Source of the DNA: Pseudomonadota bacterium | GTDB lineage: Bacteria > Myxococcota_A > Polyangia > Polyangiales > Polyangiaceae | Assembly (NCBI GenBank): GCA_023398955.1 | Contig: JAEWRL010000174.1 | Coordinates: forward strand, 1-64,000 | Direction of reading: 5' to 3' | Length of the DNA: 64,000 bases | Part shown: in pieces, positions 1 to 8,543 of the stretch | How the letters are laid out: every line of letters begins with the position of its first letter | Numbering within the stretch: position 1 is the first letter of the stretch | The notes under the pieces: generated by a model | The model's database searches: none | Seen by the model: only the letters and a program-made list of their open reading frames with translations | What the model was told of the DNA's origin: nothing | Translations under genes and position numbers: made by a program

Positions 1-265
1 GTGCGCAGGATGCTCGCCAGCTTCATGCAGAAGCTGACGCCTGACGGCTGACACCTGATAGCCTGCCCTCCGGTTGCATTTGGCGTTGCCAGTTCCCCTG
101 TTTGGTTCCGGCTCCGCCGGGTTAGGACACCAGCGAGACCGCCAACTGCGGTACACGAAACCAACTCGAGTACTCGGTGACCCCATGGTTTCACGGTGTC
201 TTCGGGGAGCGGCCTCATGGCAGTTGACTCGGGGCGGGCTTCCGCACGACAAGCTGAGCCAAGCC
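1..265. other. Left edge, no complete gene
   Basis: The first 51 bases are open in frame 1 up to a TGA at 49-51 and could be the last 16 codons of a gene cut by the window edge, but this is too short to identify. The rest holds a GC-rich hairpin element (see 104-129) and the leader of the DUF808 gene. I see no clear promoter. Confidence 0.35.
104..129 (+). repeat. Hairpin element, copy 1 of 2
   Basis: The element starts GGTTCCGGC, has a three-base loop, then GCCGG and TTAGG. CCGGC and GCCGG form a perfect 5-bp stem. A second copy at 32609-32634 matches at 22 of 26 positions; the stem is unchanged and two of the four differences fall in the loop. Both copies are on the + strand in non-coding DNA. 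It could be a dispersed repeat, terminator or structured RNA fragment; the family is not recognised. Confidence 0.4.
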
Positions 266-1222
266 ATGGCCGGAACGAGCCTCCTTGCCCTCCTGGACGA
301 TATCAGCAGCCTCCTCGATGACGTGGCCACGCTCACGAAGGTCGCGACACGCAAGACAGCTGGCGTGCTGGGGGACGATCTCGCCCTCAATGCCCAACAG
401 GTCACCGGGGTTCGAGCGGACCGCGAGCTTCCGGTGGTCTGGGCGGTCGCCAAGGGATCCCTGCTCAACAAAGTGATCCTGGTCCCCTCCGCGCTGCTCA
501 TCAGCGCCTTCCTGCCGCAGGCCATTGTACCCCTGCTGATGATAGGCGGATCCTACCTGTGCTTCGAAGGGTTCGAGAAGGTGCACCACGCCTCGAGCCG
601 CCACGACCCGACGGAACGCCACGCCGAGCTCCAGCGCGTCGTCGAGGCCGAAACCAGCGAGCTCGATCTGGTCGCCCTGGAGCGGGACAAAGTGAAGGGC
701 GCCGTGCGCACCGACTTCGTCCTGTCAGCAGAGATCGTCACCCTCTCGCTGGCCTCCGTTGCCCAGGCCCCCTTCGCCACCCAGGTCCTCGTGCTGTCGA
801 CCATCGGCCTGCTGATGACCGTGGGCGTCTATGGCCTCGTGGCGGCGATAGTGAAGCTCGACGACCTGGGGGTTTACCTCTGCAGGCGCGGCGCGGGACA
901 GCCGGGCTCCCCCTTCGTCAGCGTCCAGCACGCCCTTGGCAGCGGCATTCTTCACGTCGCCCCTTGGATCATGAAGGTGCTCTCCGTAGCGGGGACCATC
1001 GCCATGTTCATCGTCGGTGGTGAGATCCTGGTGCACGGCCTGCCCTGGGTGGAGGCAGCCCTTCACCATGCCATGGGGGGCTTCGTTGACACCCCGACCG
1101 GCACGATGCTCGCACCGGTCGCCCGCGCTGCCGCAGCCGCCCTCTTCGGGGGCATCTGCGGCGGCCTGATCTGGCTGCTCGTTTCCGGGGTGAGACGGCT
1201 GCGAGCGCGCATCCGATCGTGA
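266..1222 (+). CDS. DUF808 family inner-membrane protein (YedI-like)
   Basis: The 318-residue protein starts at the ATG of MAGTSLLALLDDI, the conserved N-terminus of the DUF808 (YedI) family; an in-frame upstream extension to 74 has no family resemblance. Residues 1-60 are the conserved soluble start, followed by hydrophobic segments near 70-105, 165-190, 225-245 and 285-310, so it should be an inner-membrane protein. The GSYLCFEGFEKVHH stretch is also family-typical. Members have no established biochemical function. It stands alone: the next gene is convergent and 50 bp away, so it is probably monocistronic. Family assignment is firm; function is unknown. Confidence 0.85.
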   Translation: MAGTSLLALLDDISSLLDDVATLTKVATRKTAGVLGDDLALNAQQVTGVRADRELPVVWAVAKGSLLNKVILVPSALLISAFLPQAIVPLLMIGGSYLCFEGFEKVHHASSRHDPTERHAELQRVVEAETSELDLVALERDKVKGAVRTDFVLSAEIVTLSLASVAQAPFATQVLVLSTIGLLMTVGVYGLVAAIVKLDDLGVYLCRRGAGQPGSPFVSVQHALGSGILHVAPWIMKVLSVAGTIAMFIVGGEILVHGLPWVEAALHHAMGGFVDTPTGTMLAPVARAAAAALFGGICGGLIWLLVSGVRRLRARIRS

Positions 1223-1272
1223 GGAGCGGGCCCGCGACGCCACGGACGCGCTGGCGCGCGGGCGTTCTCGAC

Positions 1273-2925
1273 TCAGTTCAACGTCAAGGATGCTGCCGGT
1301 CGGGTGTTCTCAGCGGGAATGCTGGGCTTTTGGGCTGCCTTCTCCCGCAAGATGGTGTTGCGGCGCTCCGTCAGCCGCGCCGTGACCCATGGGACGAAAT
1401 CGCCGAAATGGGTATAGAGGGCCCCCATCCACAAAGCATAACGAATCGCGCGGGGATTCTTGACCAGGACGATCAGGAACACTCGCCACCAATGGTGTCC
1501 CCACTCTCGCTTCAAGCCGATGTCGCGGATCATGCGCCCAAACGTGACGGCGTCGGCTATGGTGCCCTTGAGACCCAGGTTCAACTTCTGCGACTTGCGG
1601 TTCAGAGCCAAGCCCATGCGCAGCACACGATCGAAGTAGGCTTCGGGCGTGTACACAGCCTCGAGGACCTTGATGTAGTCCGCCAGGATGTCCTCCGTGG
1701 GGCGCTGGGTGTCGAAGTTGAGCCCCTCCGCGCACTGATCGCTGCCCGCGGTCGCGCTGACGAGCTCGAAGCCGTCCTTGATCCGACCCTCCCGCTTCAG
1801 CCTGCGACTGAGCTGCGTATTGGGCAGGGCGAAGAGGAGGCCCACCATGTTGACCGGGACGCTGGTGTCCTGAATACAGGTGATCATGCGGCTCGCCATG
1901 TCTGGCGATTCGTCGTCGAGCCCAATGATGTAGCCCGCCATGACCATGATCCCGTAATCGTAGAGGGTACGAACGGACTCTGCGATGTCCCGGCGCGTAT
2001 TCTGTCGCTTCTGCGTGCTCCGCAGCGTGTCCTCGTCCGGAGTCTCTATTCCGACGAAGATGACGCTGAAGCCAGCGTCGCGCATCGCCGCCATGATCTT
2101 GGGGCGATCCGCGAGGTTCAACGAAGCCTCCGTGCCGAACTCGAAGGGCCAACCGTGGCGCTCCTGCCAGCCCCGCAACGCCTCGAGGAGCTCCATCACC
2201 GCCTTCTGGTTGCCGATGAAGTTGTCGTCCACGACGTCGATGGCGCCGCGGTAGCCCAAGGAATAGAGGTTGTCGAGCTCACGGAGCACCTGCTCTGTCG
2301 TCTTATGACGCGGCACGCGCCCGAAGAGCTCGATGATATCGCAGAACTCACAGTTGAAAGGGCAGCCACGCGACCACTGGAAACCAAGGTAGGCATAGTG
2401 CTCGATGGTGACCAGGTCCCAGCGAGGCACGGGCGATTGGGTGACGTCTGCCTGATCCTTGCTCTGGTAGACGTGCTTCGCCTGCCCTTCCTTGAAGTCA
2501 GCGAGAAACGCCGGCAGGGTCACCTCTGCTTCACCGAGCACCAGGTGATCCGCAGCGTCGTAGACGTGCGGACTCGAGGTGGCGTCCGGTCCCCCTGATA
2601 CGACTATTTTGCCCTTCGAATGTGCCAGGGCGATCATCTGTAGGTGATCCTGCTGCTGCGGTATCATCCCACCGATGAACACCACGTCTGCCCAGTCGAG
2701 GAGGGACTCGTCGAAATCCTCGACGTTCCGATCGCAGAGCTTGAGCTCCCAGTCCTGCGGGAGCATGGCCGCGACAGTGAGCAAGCCGAGGGGAGTACCG
2801 GGGTAGCGGGATCCCTTGATCCGACACGCCTCCCGATAATTCCAGAACGAGGCGGTCTTGAATTCCGGGGAGAGCAACAGGCAGCGCGTGCTGCGGCGCG
2901 CGGGGTTCTTGTCGGTGGGTGACAT
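1273..2925 (-). CDS. B12-binding-type radical SAM protein with DUF4070 tail
   Basis: A 550-residue protein starting at the ATG of MSPTDKNP, preceded by GAGG at good spacing; a longer reading to 3093 looks non-coding. Residues 10-140 match the cobalamin-binding Rossmann region of class B radical SAM enzymes (PLGLLTVAAMLP, LCDRNVEDF, GGPDATSSP). The radical SAM cluster motif is C188-x3-C192-x2-C195 (RGCPFNCEFC). The C-terminal part resembles DUF4070, as in the hopanoid methylase HpnP and relatives. The DxHxxG cobalamin lower-ligand motif is not visible, so any B12 would bind base-off or without a protein His. The substrate is unknown; methylation of a lipid or natural product is possible. It is monocistronic and divergent from the hybrid kinase. 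Confidence 0.82.
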   Translation of the reverse strand: MSPTDKNPARRSTRCLLLSPEFKTASFWNYREACRIKGSRYPGTPLGLLTVAAMLPQDWELKLCDRNVEDFDESLLDWADVVFIGGMIPQQQDHLQMIALAHSKGKIVVSGGPDATSSPHVYDAADHLVLGEAEVTLPAFLADFKEGQAKHVYQSKDQADVTQSPVPRWDLVTIEHYAYLGFQWSRGCPFNCEFCDIIELFGRVPRHKTTEQVLRELDNLYSLGYRGAIDVVDDNFIGNQKAVMELLEALRGWQERHGWPFEFGTEASLNLADRPKIMAAMRDAGFSVIFVGIETPDEDTLRSTQKRQNTRRDIAESVRTLYDYGIMVMAGYIIGLDDESPDMASRMITCIQDTSVPVNMVGLLFALPNTQLSRRLKREGRIKDGFELVSATAGSDQCAEGLNFDTQRPTEDILADYIKVLEAVYTPEAYFDRVLRMGLALNRKSQKLNLGLKGTIADAVTFGRMIRDIGLKREWGHHWWRVFLIVLVKNPRAIRYALWMGALYTHFGDFVPWVTARLTERRNTILREKAAQKPSIPAENTRPAASLTLN

Positions 2926-3427
2926 GCGGATCCTCACTTCTCGGATTGATTCGGCTCGAGCACGACTCCGGCCGATGCGCCGGACACAATGGGCGCGATT
3001 GCGCAGGCGCCGGTGCCGTAGCGCACCACCGTACTCCCCGAGACGAGTGCGCCCAAGGTGATTCATTCGTTGTTCGCAGATCGGCGACGTCAAGCCCGTT
3101 CACGGCAAACGCCCCACTTCCAGGCTTTCAGAGCCGAAAGTGCACTGAAGGCCTCTCCTCTCCCAGCCCGTGCGGCCCACGGCCCAAGCAGCATTGCTGC
3201 TCGCTTACCACCCCTTTGTGATGTGCTCCACCGTCAGGAAGCACGGCGGGGGCCAGAGCGCGCACGATGACGATTAGCGGGGATCCCTTGTCGGCGTGGC
3301 CCACGCGAATCGAGAGCGTCGCAGTTCCGAGCCCTGCGCGTGCAGAGGGGCTCCCCCCCATACGGCGAATGCTGGTAGTTTGTCGGGGACCTGGCTCACG
3401 CGACAGGCGTGGCCGGAATCGAAGCCA
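2926..3427. other. Divergent intergenic region, no gene seen
   Basis: These 500 bp separate the start of the reverse radical SAM gene from the forward hybrid kinase. Short open frames on both strands look like chance frames of GC-rich DNA. The region must carry promoters for both genes, but I cannot point to a convincing -35/-10 or -24/-12 element. An alternative GTG start of the kinase at 3296 would use part of it. Confidence 0.5.
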
Positions 3428-5728
3428 ATGTCGAATCAGACAGGACAGACCAACCCCTGGATCACGCGGGTAGTTCGCGACGCGCTCTCCTCGGGCTCGA
3501 ACTCGGAGCTGCTCAAGGCGCTGGTCGAGGCCTTTCCTGGAAGCTGGTTCTTCACTCGTCTCGATGCCACCTTCGCTCACGTCAATCAGCGGGCCTGCGA
3601 CGCCCTGGGCTACACCCGCGAGGAGCTGATGTCCCTCACGCTGTACGAGGTGGACCCGGGCCTGACCCGTGAACTCTGGGCGTCGTTGGCCGCGCTCGGG
3701 CGCTTCAATCCACGCTCGGTAAGGACGACCCATCGACGCAAGGACGGCAGCACATTTCCTGTAGAAGCCTTTGGCTCCCGCATCGTTCTAGATGGGGAGG
3801 ACGTCGCGGTGTCCTATGTCGTCGATCTCTCCGAAGAGGCCCTGGCGCGCGAGGCTCTGGCGCAGAAGGAGCATCTACTCCGATCGCTGCTCGACGAAGC
3901 TCCCATCATGGTATGGGTCGTCGACGCCGACGCACGGTTGGAGGTCCTCGAGGGCTCTGGGGTGTGCCTCGTCGGAACGGACGCAGACCTCGCCATTGGC
4001 AAAGCGGTGGCAGAGGTCTATCCGGAACTTGAGGCAGCCACCCGGCGCGCTCTCGAAGGTGAGCCCGTGGATGGGGTCGCCTCCCTGGGCGAGGTGCACC
4101 TCACGTACCGCTACGTGCCTCGCCGGGACGAAACGGGCCAGGTCATCGGCGCGACGGGCATTGCCATGGACGTCACGGCCCGGCGCAACGCCGAGCGGGC
4201 AAACCGCCGACTCTTGGCGGCGATCGAGCAATCGGCGGAGTCCGTCATCCTCATGGACTCTCGCGGCAAAGTCGAGTACGTCAACCCTGCGTTCGAGACC
4301 ACCACGGGCCGCAAGCAGGCGGACGTCCTTGGAAAGCTTTGGCCGGCGCTCGCGTCGAGCAACAGTGGCGCCGCGGCGGAGGAGCTCACGGCCTCGATCG
4401 GCAGAGGCAGCGGCTGGCGTGGAACACTCCAGACTGTCCGCACGGGCAAGACCCCCTGCATCGAGCATGTGACCCTCTCACCGCTCCGCGAGGCAGGCGG
4501 CGACGTGACCGGATTCGTCGTTGTCAGCCGCGATATGACGGAGCAGGTCCGCACGCAGGAGCGACTTCGACAAGCTCAAAAGATGGACGCCATCGGGCAG
4601 CTCGCAGGGGGGATAGCGCACGATTTCAATAATCTCCTCCAGGTCATCCTCGGGAACGCTCACCTGTGCATCGCGCAGGGGCTGGCTCCCGAAGCAGCAG
4701 CCATGCTCCTCGAGATCGAGCAAGCGAGCGAGCGGGCGGCGAGGCTCGTCAATCAGCTCCTGGCGTTCGGCAGAAAGGAGAGCGGCGAAGCCAAGGCCAT
4801 TGCCGTCGACGCCATGGTGGGCCGGCTCATGTCCATGGTCCGACGGCTACTGGGCGAACACATCGTCGTCGAACTGCGTCTCGGCGACGGACCGCTCCTC
4901 GTCCGCGGCGACGAGAGTCAGCTCGAGCAGGTCGTGATAAACCTCTGCGTCAATGCGCGGGATGCGATGCCCGAAGGCGGCGTGCTGCGCATCGGCGTCT
5001 GTTCGGAGACGCTCACGGACCCCTCGGCGCAGGAGCTGGGCCTTCGCGCGGGAGACTACGTCGTACTCGAAGCAGCGGACTCCGGATGGGGGATGAGCGC
5101 CGAGATACAGAAGCGAATCTTCGAGCCATTCTTCACGACAAAGGATACCCGCTCCGGCACCGGCCTGGGACTCGCTACCGTGTATGCCGTGGCGGAACGG
5201 CACGGGGGAGTCATCGATGTGCAGTCACATCCGGGCCAAGGCAGCGTGTTTCGAGTGTATTTTCCGCGTTGCGATGCTGGCTACGAAGAGACCGAATCTC
5301 CTGCCGGGCCTCGCTCGACAGCGGAGCGAGGCTGCCTGGTGCTCCTCGCCGAGGACGACGCTGCTGTTCGTCGGGTGACGCGAGCCTACCTCGAACAGGC
5401 TGGGCACCGAGTCGTCGTGGCACAGGATGGCGAGGAAGCAATCGACGCGATCCACGAATACGGCACACGGCTGGACCTCGCGATCATCGATGCGATCATG
5501 CCACACGCGAGCGGCCCAGAGGTGTACCGTGCCCTCCGGAAGGTCAGCGCCGTGCCTGTCCTCTTCGTGACCGGCTATGAGTTTAACTCCCTGGAATCCC
5601 TCCCGGAGGATCCCGCGCGAACGCTCCTGCGCAAGCCCTTCAGCGCCGAGGAGCTGTCGGAGGAGGTGCAGCGCCTTCGAGCAGAGTGGAGGGCTCGCCA
5701 GCGCCGAACCCGCGATCAGGGGAGCTGA
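3428..5728 (+). CDS. PAS-domain hybrid sensor histidine kinase with receiver
   Basis: A 766-residue protein without obvious membrane segments, so a cytoplasmic sensor. Order: PAS 25-135, PAS-like 145-255, PAS 258-375, then a DHp domain with H398 in GGIAHDFNNLL, a catalytic ATPase domain (N-box LCVNARDAMPEG, G1 ADSGWGM, G2 GTGLGL) and a C-terminal receiver from about 637 with phospho-acceptor D688 (LAIIDAIMP) and conserved K in LRKPF. The HDFNNLL H-box is typical of NtrB/HPK4-type kinases. An in-frame GTG start at 3296 would add 44 residues of no recognisable domain, so the ATG of MSNQTGQ is preferred. No partner regulator is adjacent. Signal and target are unknown. Confidence 0.88.
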   Translation: MSNQTGQTNPWITRVVRDALSSGSNSELLKALVEAFPGSWFFTRLDATFAHVNQRACDALGYTREELMSLTLYEVDPGLTRELWASLAALGRFNPRSVRTTHRRKDGSTFPVEAFGSRIVLDGEDVAVSYVVDLSEEALAREALAQKEHLLRSLLDEAPIMVWVVDADARLEVLEGSGVCLVGTDADLAIGKAVAEVYPELEAATRRALEGEPVDGVASLGEVHLTYRYVPRRDETGQVIGATGIAMDVTARRNAERANRRLLAAIEQSAESVILMDSRGKVEYVNPAFETTTGRKQADVLGKLWPALASSNSGAAAEELTASIGRGSGWRGTLQTVRTGKTPCIEHVTLSPLREAGGDVTGFVVVSRDMTEQVRTQERLRQAQKMDAIGQLAGGIAHDFNNLLQVILGNAHLCIAQGLAPEAAAMLLEIEQASERAARLVNQLLAFGRKESGEAKAIAVDAMVGRLMSMVRRLLGEHIVVELRLGDGPLLVRGDESQLEQVVINLCVNARDAMPEGGVLRIGVCSETLTDPSAQELGLRAGDYVVLEAADSGWGMSAEIQKRIFEPFFTTKDTRSGTGLGLATVYAVAERHGGVIDVQSHPGQGSVFRVYFPRCDAGYEETESPAGPRSTAERGCLVLLAEDDAAVRRVTRAYLEQAGHRVVVAQDGEEAIDAIHEYGTRLDLAIIDAIMPHASGPEVYRALRKVSAVPVLFVTGYEFNSLESLPEDPARTLLRKPFSAEELSEEVQRLRAEWRARQRRTRDQGS

Positions 5729-5786
5729 GCCGTCGTGTTCCGCACGTCGGAGTTCGAGCGTTCAGTGAGCGGTGAATGGGGCATCC

Positions 5787-6326
5787 CTACCCGTCACGCT
5801 CGGCCATCAGCTGGGTGACCTCGGTCGTCAGATGGCTGTCGCAGAATTCGCAGCTGCTGGCGCGACAGGTCGTCTTGTGGAGGGATCGAACCGTCAGCAC
5901 CGGACAAGTCGCCCGAGCGGCAACGGCTGCAGCCACGCTACCGCCGAGCCATCGCGCGAAGCCCTGCCGTCCATGGGTCCCCATGACAATCAGCTCGGCG
6001 CCATGGTGCCGCCCGCGCGCGACGATGGCATCGCCGATCTCGCCTTCCGTCAGGTCCATTTCTGCTCGGACTCCGGCGGCGGTCAGGGCCTGATGAAAGC
6101 GACCGAGCCGCTCCAAGCTCCGGCGCTGGACGAAGTCCACCGCCGTCTCCGCCCCCCCTCCCTCGCCGTGAACCGGGGCGCGCGGGGACAACCCCGGAGG
6201 CACCTGAGCGACGTGAACCAACACCACCCGGGTCACATCATCGGCGAGCGAGATGGCCTGATCGATGAGCCCTTGGCTGCACTCGGAGAAGTCGAGCGCG
6301 ACGAGTATCGTGTGGTAGCTGCGCAT
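5787..6326 (-). CDS. Universal stress protein (UspA family) with Cys-rich tail
   Basis: 179 residues with the single-domain UspA fold. The N-terminus is YHTILVALDFSE, and the ATP-binding signature G-x2-G-x9-G-S is intact in GTHGRQGFARWLGGS, so it probably binds ATP. After the usual end of the domain there is a tail of about 30 residues with C-x5-C-x2-C (CRASSCEFC), which is not part of the family and could bind metal or be redox-active. It is divergent from the YeeE/YedE genes at 6624, so it may be co-regulated with sulfur metabolism; that is inference. Confidence 0.9.
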   Translation of the reverse strand: MRSYHTILVALDFSECSQGLIDQAISLADDVTRVVLVHVAQVPPGLSPRAPVHGEGGGAETAVDFVQRRSLERLGRFHQALTAAGVRAEMDLTEGEIGDAIVARGRHHGAELIVMGTHGRQGFARWLGGSVAAAVAARATCPVLTVRSLHKTTCRASSCEFCDSHLTTEVTQLMAERDG

Positions 6327-6623
6327 TGGAATCTCCTGTCCCGCTCGACGCGCGGTTGCTCACCACGGTTGGAGCAGGCAGCGCGGCCAAAGGGTTCAAG
6401 AGCGCGAACGAATCTGGTGGTAGGCTTCGCTCAGGTGGATGGTCCCGCGGCCCGTCCGAACGGAACCCTTGCCACGGCGCGTTCGGAAGCCTAAGGACAC
6501 GAAGCAGCGCCGTCCTGGTTCGAATCCGTTTGCCCACTGCGCGGCTCCTAACGAGCGGCGGCGGCAAGCAGCCTAGCCCAGGGAGGCGCTCCAAGCGTCC
6601 TTTCGACGCGGAGGTCTCATTTC

Positions 6624-7052
6624 ATGGCAAACTTCACCCCCATCGCTTCTCTCGTCGGAGGCATCATCATTGGCCTCAGCGCGACGATCATGTTGCTCCT
6701 CCACGGCCGAGTCACCGGCATCACGGGCATTCTGGCCGGGGCCGTGGTCTCCCGGACCAGTGGCGACTGGCTCTGGAGGGCGCTCTTCTTGCTGGGGCTG
6801 GTGGTGGGCGGCGCTCTGATGGTGGGTTTGGCACCTGCGGGCGCCCTCTCTGGCAGCCCCCGGGGGATGGCCACCGTGGCCGCCGCGGGCCTCCTTGTTG
6901 GCTTCGGAACGCGCCTCGGCAGCGGCTGCACGAGCGGTCACGGCGTGTGCGGCGTCAGCCGTCTTTCCCCCCGCTCACTCGTGGCTACGGCCAGCTTCAT
7001 GCTGGCAGGAGTGGGGGCGGTGTTCGCCTTTCGCGTTTTTTTTGGAGGATGA
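6624..7052 (+). CDS. YeeE/YedE family membrane protein, first half (DUF6691-type pair)
   Basis: A 142-residue integral membrane protein with about four hydrophobic segments. It carries the YeeE/YedE signature GSGCTSGHGVCG near residues 98-109, where the Cys residues line the thiosulfate path in the full-length transporter TsuA/YeeE. It is half the length of a full YeeE and is followed after one base by the second half, a common arrangement of split YeeE/YedE pairs. The role is probably uptake of a sulfur compound such as thiosulfate. It starts the forward transcription unit that runs toward the molybdenum reductase operon. Confidence 0.88.
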   Translation: MANFTPIASLVGGIIIGLSATIMLLLHGRVTGITGILAGAVVSRTSGDWLWRALFLLGLVVGGALMVGLAPAGALSGSPRGMATVAAAGLLVGFGTRLGSGCTSGHGVCGVSRLSPRSLVATASFMLAGVGAVFAFRVFFGG

Positions 7053-7053
7053 A

Positions 7054-7524
7054 ATGGCAAGATATGCAACGTACTTCCTAGCGGGACTCCTCTTCGCAAT
7101 CGGTTTGGTGATTGGAGGCATGACCCAGCCCGAGAAGATCATCGGCTTCCTGGATGTCGCAGGGGATTGGGACCCGAGCCTCGCCTTCGTGATGCTGGGC
7201 GCCATCGGCGTCCACGGGGTTGCCTACCGACTCGTGATGCGGCGAACCACCCCTCTTTGGGCGCCGCGCTTCCTCGTGCCCACCCGCAGCGACATCGACG
7301 CGAAGCTGGTCCTCGGCGCGCTGATCTTCGGCGTGGGCTGGGGCCTGGGAGGCTACTGTCCCGGCCCCGCCCTGGCGGCGAGCGGAGCGCTGGTACCCGA
7401 CGCCCTCCTGTTCGTGGCGATGACTATCCTTGGCCACTGGCTCTATGGGCTCTACGACCGCTGGTCGCGTAGCACGGCCCCTGCAGCCGCTACGACAGGC
7501 AATTCACCGGCGCGTAGCGCCTGA
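7054..7524 (+). CDS. YeeE/YedE family membrane protein, second half
   Basis: 156 residues, starting at an ATG one base after the stop of the preceding gene and preceded by a good GGAGG. Hydrophobic helices surround the second family signature, GGYCPGPALAASG, which carries the Cys of the other pseudo-half of YeeE. Together with the protein at 6624 it should form one functional transporter for a sulfur species. The tail (about residues 140-156) is polar. An in-frame start far upstream inside the preceding gene is rejected because it overlaps that gene in another frame. Confidence 0.87.
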   Translation: MARYATYFLAGLLFAIGLVIGGMTQPEKIIGFLDVAGDWDPSLAFVMLGAIGVHGVAYRLVMRRTTPLWAPRFLVPTRSDIDAKLVLGALIFGVGWGLGGYCPGPALAASGALVPDALLFVAMTILGHWLYGLYDRWSRSTAPAAATTGNSPARSA

Positions 7525-7530
7525 GCGGTC

Positions 7531-7770
7531 ATGAGCATCATCCACCCTCGTTCTGGGACCCGTCGTCAGTGCTGTGGTCACTCCGAAGAGGCCATGCCGG
7601 CCCTGATCCGCTACCGGTGCGCGCAATGCGACCAGATCATCGGGATGGATGAGACGAAACAGACGGCCGCTGGCTTGACCCACGAGGTCGGCGGCGAGGC
7701 ATGCGGCCCGGTCCGCCAGGAGTGTGCCCGGAGCCACGCGGAGTACGTCGCGTGGCTGATGGGGGAGTGA
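7531..7770 (+). CDS. Small Cys-rich protein, zinc-ribbon-like
   Basis: 79 residues starting six bases after the YeeE/YedE pair, so probably co-transcribed with it. It has a CC pair near residue 14, C-x2-C (RCAQCDQ) and two further Cys in CGPVRQEC, a spacing that could bind zinc. The start is uncertain: a second ATG at 7594 (MPALIRYRC) keeps all the Cys but the first pair. I do not recognise a family. Its place between YeeE/YedE transporters suggests a link to sulfur handling, but this is context only. Confidence 0.5.
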   Translation: MSIIHPRSGTRRQCCGHSEEAMPALIRYRCAQCDQIIGMDETKQTAAGLTHEVGGEACGPVRQECARSHAEYVAWLMGE

Positions 7771-7776
7771 GCCGAA

Positions 7777-7814
7777 GGCGTGGCTACATCGCCGCATCGA
7801 GATGAGGCCACGCC
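7777..7814. terminator. Candidate bidirectional terminator hairpin
   Basis: Bases 7777-7790 (GGCGTGGCTACATC) pair with 7801-7814 (GATGAGGCCACGCC): 13 pairs, one of them G-T, one A-A mismatch and a 10-base loop. It sits in the 65 bp between the converging 3' ends of the forward small Cys gene (stop 7770) and the reverse rhodanese gene (stop 7836). There is no U-run, so intrinsic termination is plausible but not certain. Confidence 0.5.
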
Positions 7815-7835
7815 CGCCCTGCGGGGACGAGCGCC

Positions 7836-8543
7836 TCAGCCGCCGCAACCACCGCTGATCTTCTTGCGCCCCTTGGCCGCGGCGGGCGCCTTCTTACCTT
7901 CCAGGAGTGTCGGCGCGTACTCCAAGCTTCGCAGCTCGTTCAGCGCCTGCAAGGCGGAGTCGCTCGTGGCGCCGCGCTGGAGGGCCTGAGCTACGGTCGC
8001 TCGCGCCTCGAGATAGCCAAAGGGCGGTGGGGCCTCGTTGAAGAGCGGCACCGGCAAGGTGAAGGCCAAGTACCAGGCGCGCGCACCGCCGGCGAGGTAG
8101 TGCCATCGGCGCCCTGGCGCCCGCACGCCTGCTCCTCCGACGAGGGCGGCTGCCGCGTCGTCGGAGGCCGCGACGACAAGCACATGGCGTCGCGCGCCCG
8201 CCGCGCGGAGCAGCTCCTCGACGGAAGCGTCCGGCACGTTCACGGACCGATCCAGCGCATATTGCGCGTACTGAGCCGGGCTGCGGACGTCCACGATCAC
8301 GGAGTCTGCGGGCTCTCCGAGCAGTAATCGAGCGGCTTCCCATGCGCTGAGAGCGGCACCTGGAGCACTGACTTCCACGGGGGGTTGCGACGCCGCCGAG
8401 TGCCCCGTGAGGAGCGTCCCTCCCAGGTAGGAGAGCGACGCGACGATCAAGCCGATGGCTCCGCCTCGCGCATTGAGCAGCCGCAGCGCCGGGCACGAGC
8501 GTCCGGCGCTCTGGCAAGACGACGCTCTGGAGGGACCGCTCAT
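7836..8543 (-). CDS. Membrane-anchored rhodanese-like protein lacking the catalytic Cys
   Basis: 235 residues. A hydrophobic segment at about 29-47 should anchor it with the rest in the periplasm. Residues 65-165 follow the rhodanese fold (VIVDVRSPAQYAQYALDRSVNVP at its start and YLAGGARAWYLAFTLP at its end). The active-site loop, usually Y-C-x-S-G-x-R, reads VVAASDDAAA, so the sulfur-carrying Cys is replaced by Ala and sulfurtransfer by the standard mechanism is unlikely. The C-terminus ends GGCGG, with the only Cys of the mature part near the end. It is the last gene of the reductase operon and overlaps the upstream YeeE gene by 4 bp. Confidence 0.82.
   Translation of the reverse strand: MSGPSRASSCQSAGRSCPALRLLNARGGAIGLIVASLSYLGGTLLTGHSAASQPPVEVSAPGAALSAWEAARLLLGEPADSVIVDVRSPAQYAQYALDRSVNVPDASVEELLRAAGARRHVLVVAASDDAAAALVGGAGVRAPGRRWHYLAGGARAWYLAFTLPVPLFNEAPPPFGYLEARATVAQALQRGATSDSALQALNELRSLEYAPTLLEGKKAPAAAKGRKKISGGCGG

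Noticed and set aside
1219..2598. 459-codon forward frame opposite the radical SAM gene
   Set aside because: Shadow of a conserved gene; no motifs of its own.
6515..6530. GGTTCGAATCC string resembling a tRNA T-loop
   Set aside because: The flanking bases do not form a 5-bp T-stem, and there is no acceptor stem, anticodon arm or CCA around it.
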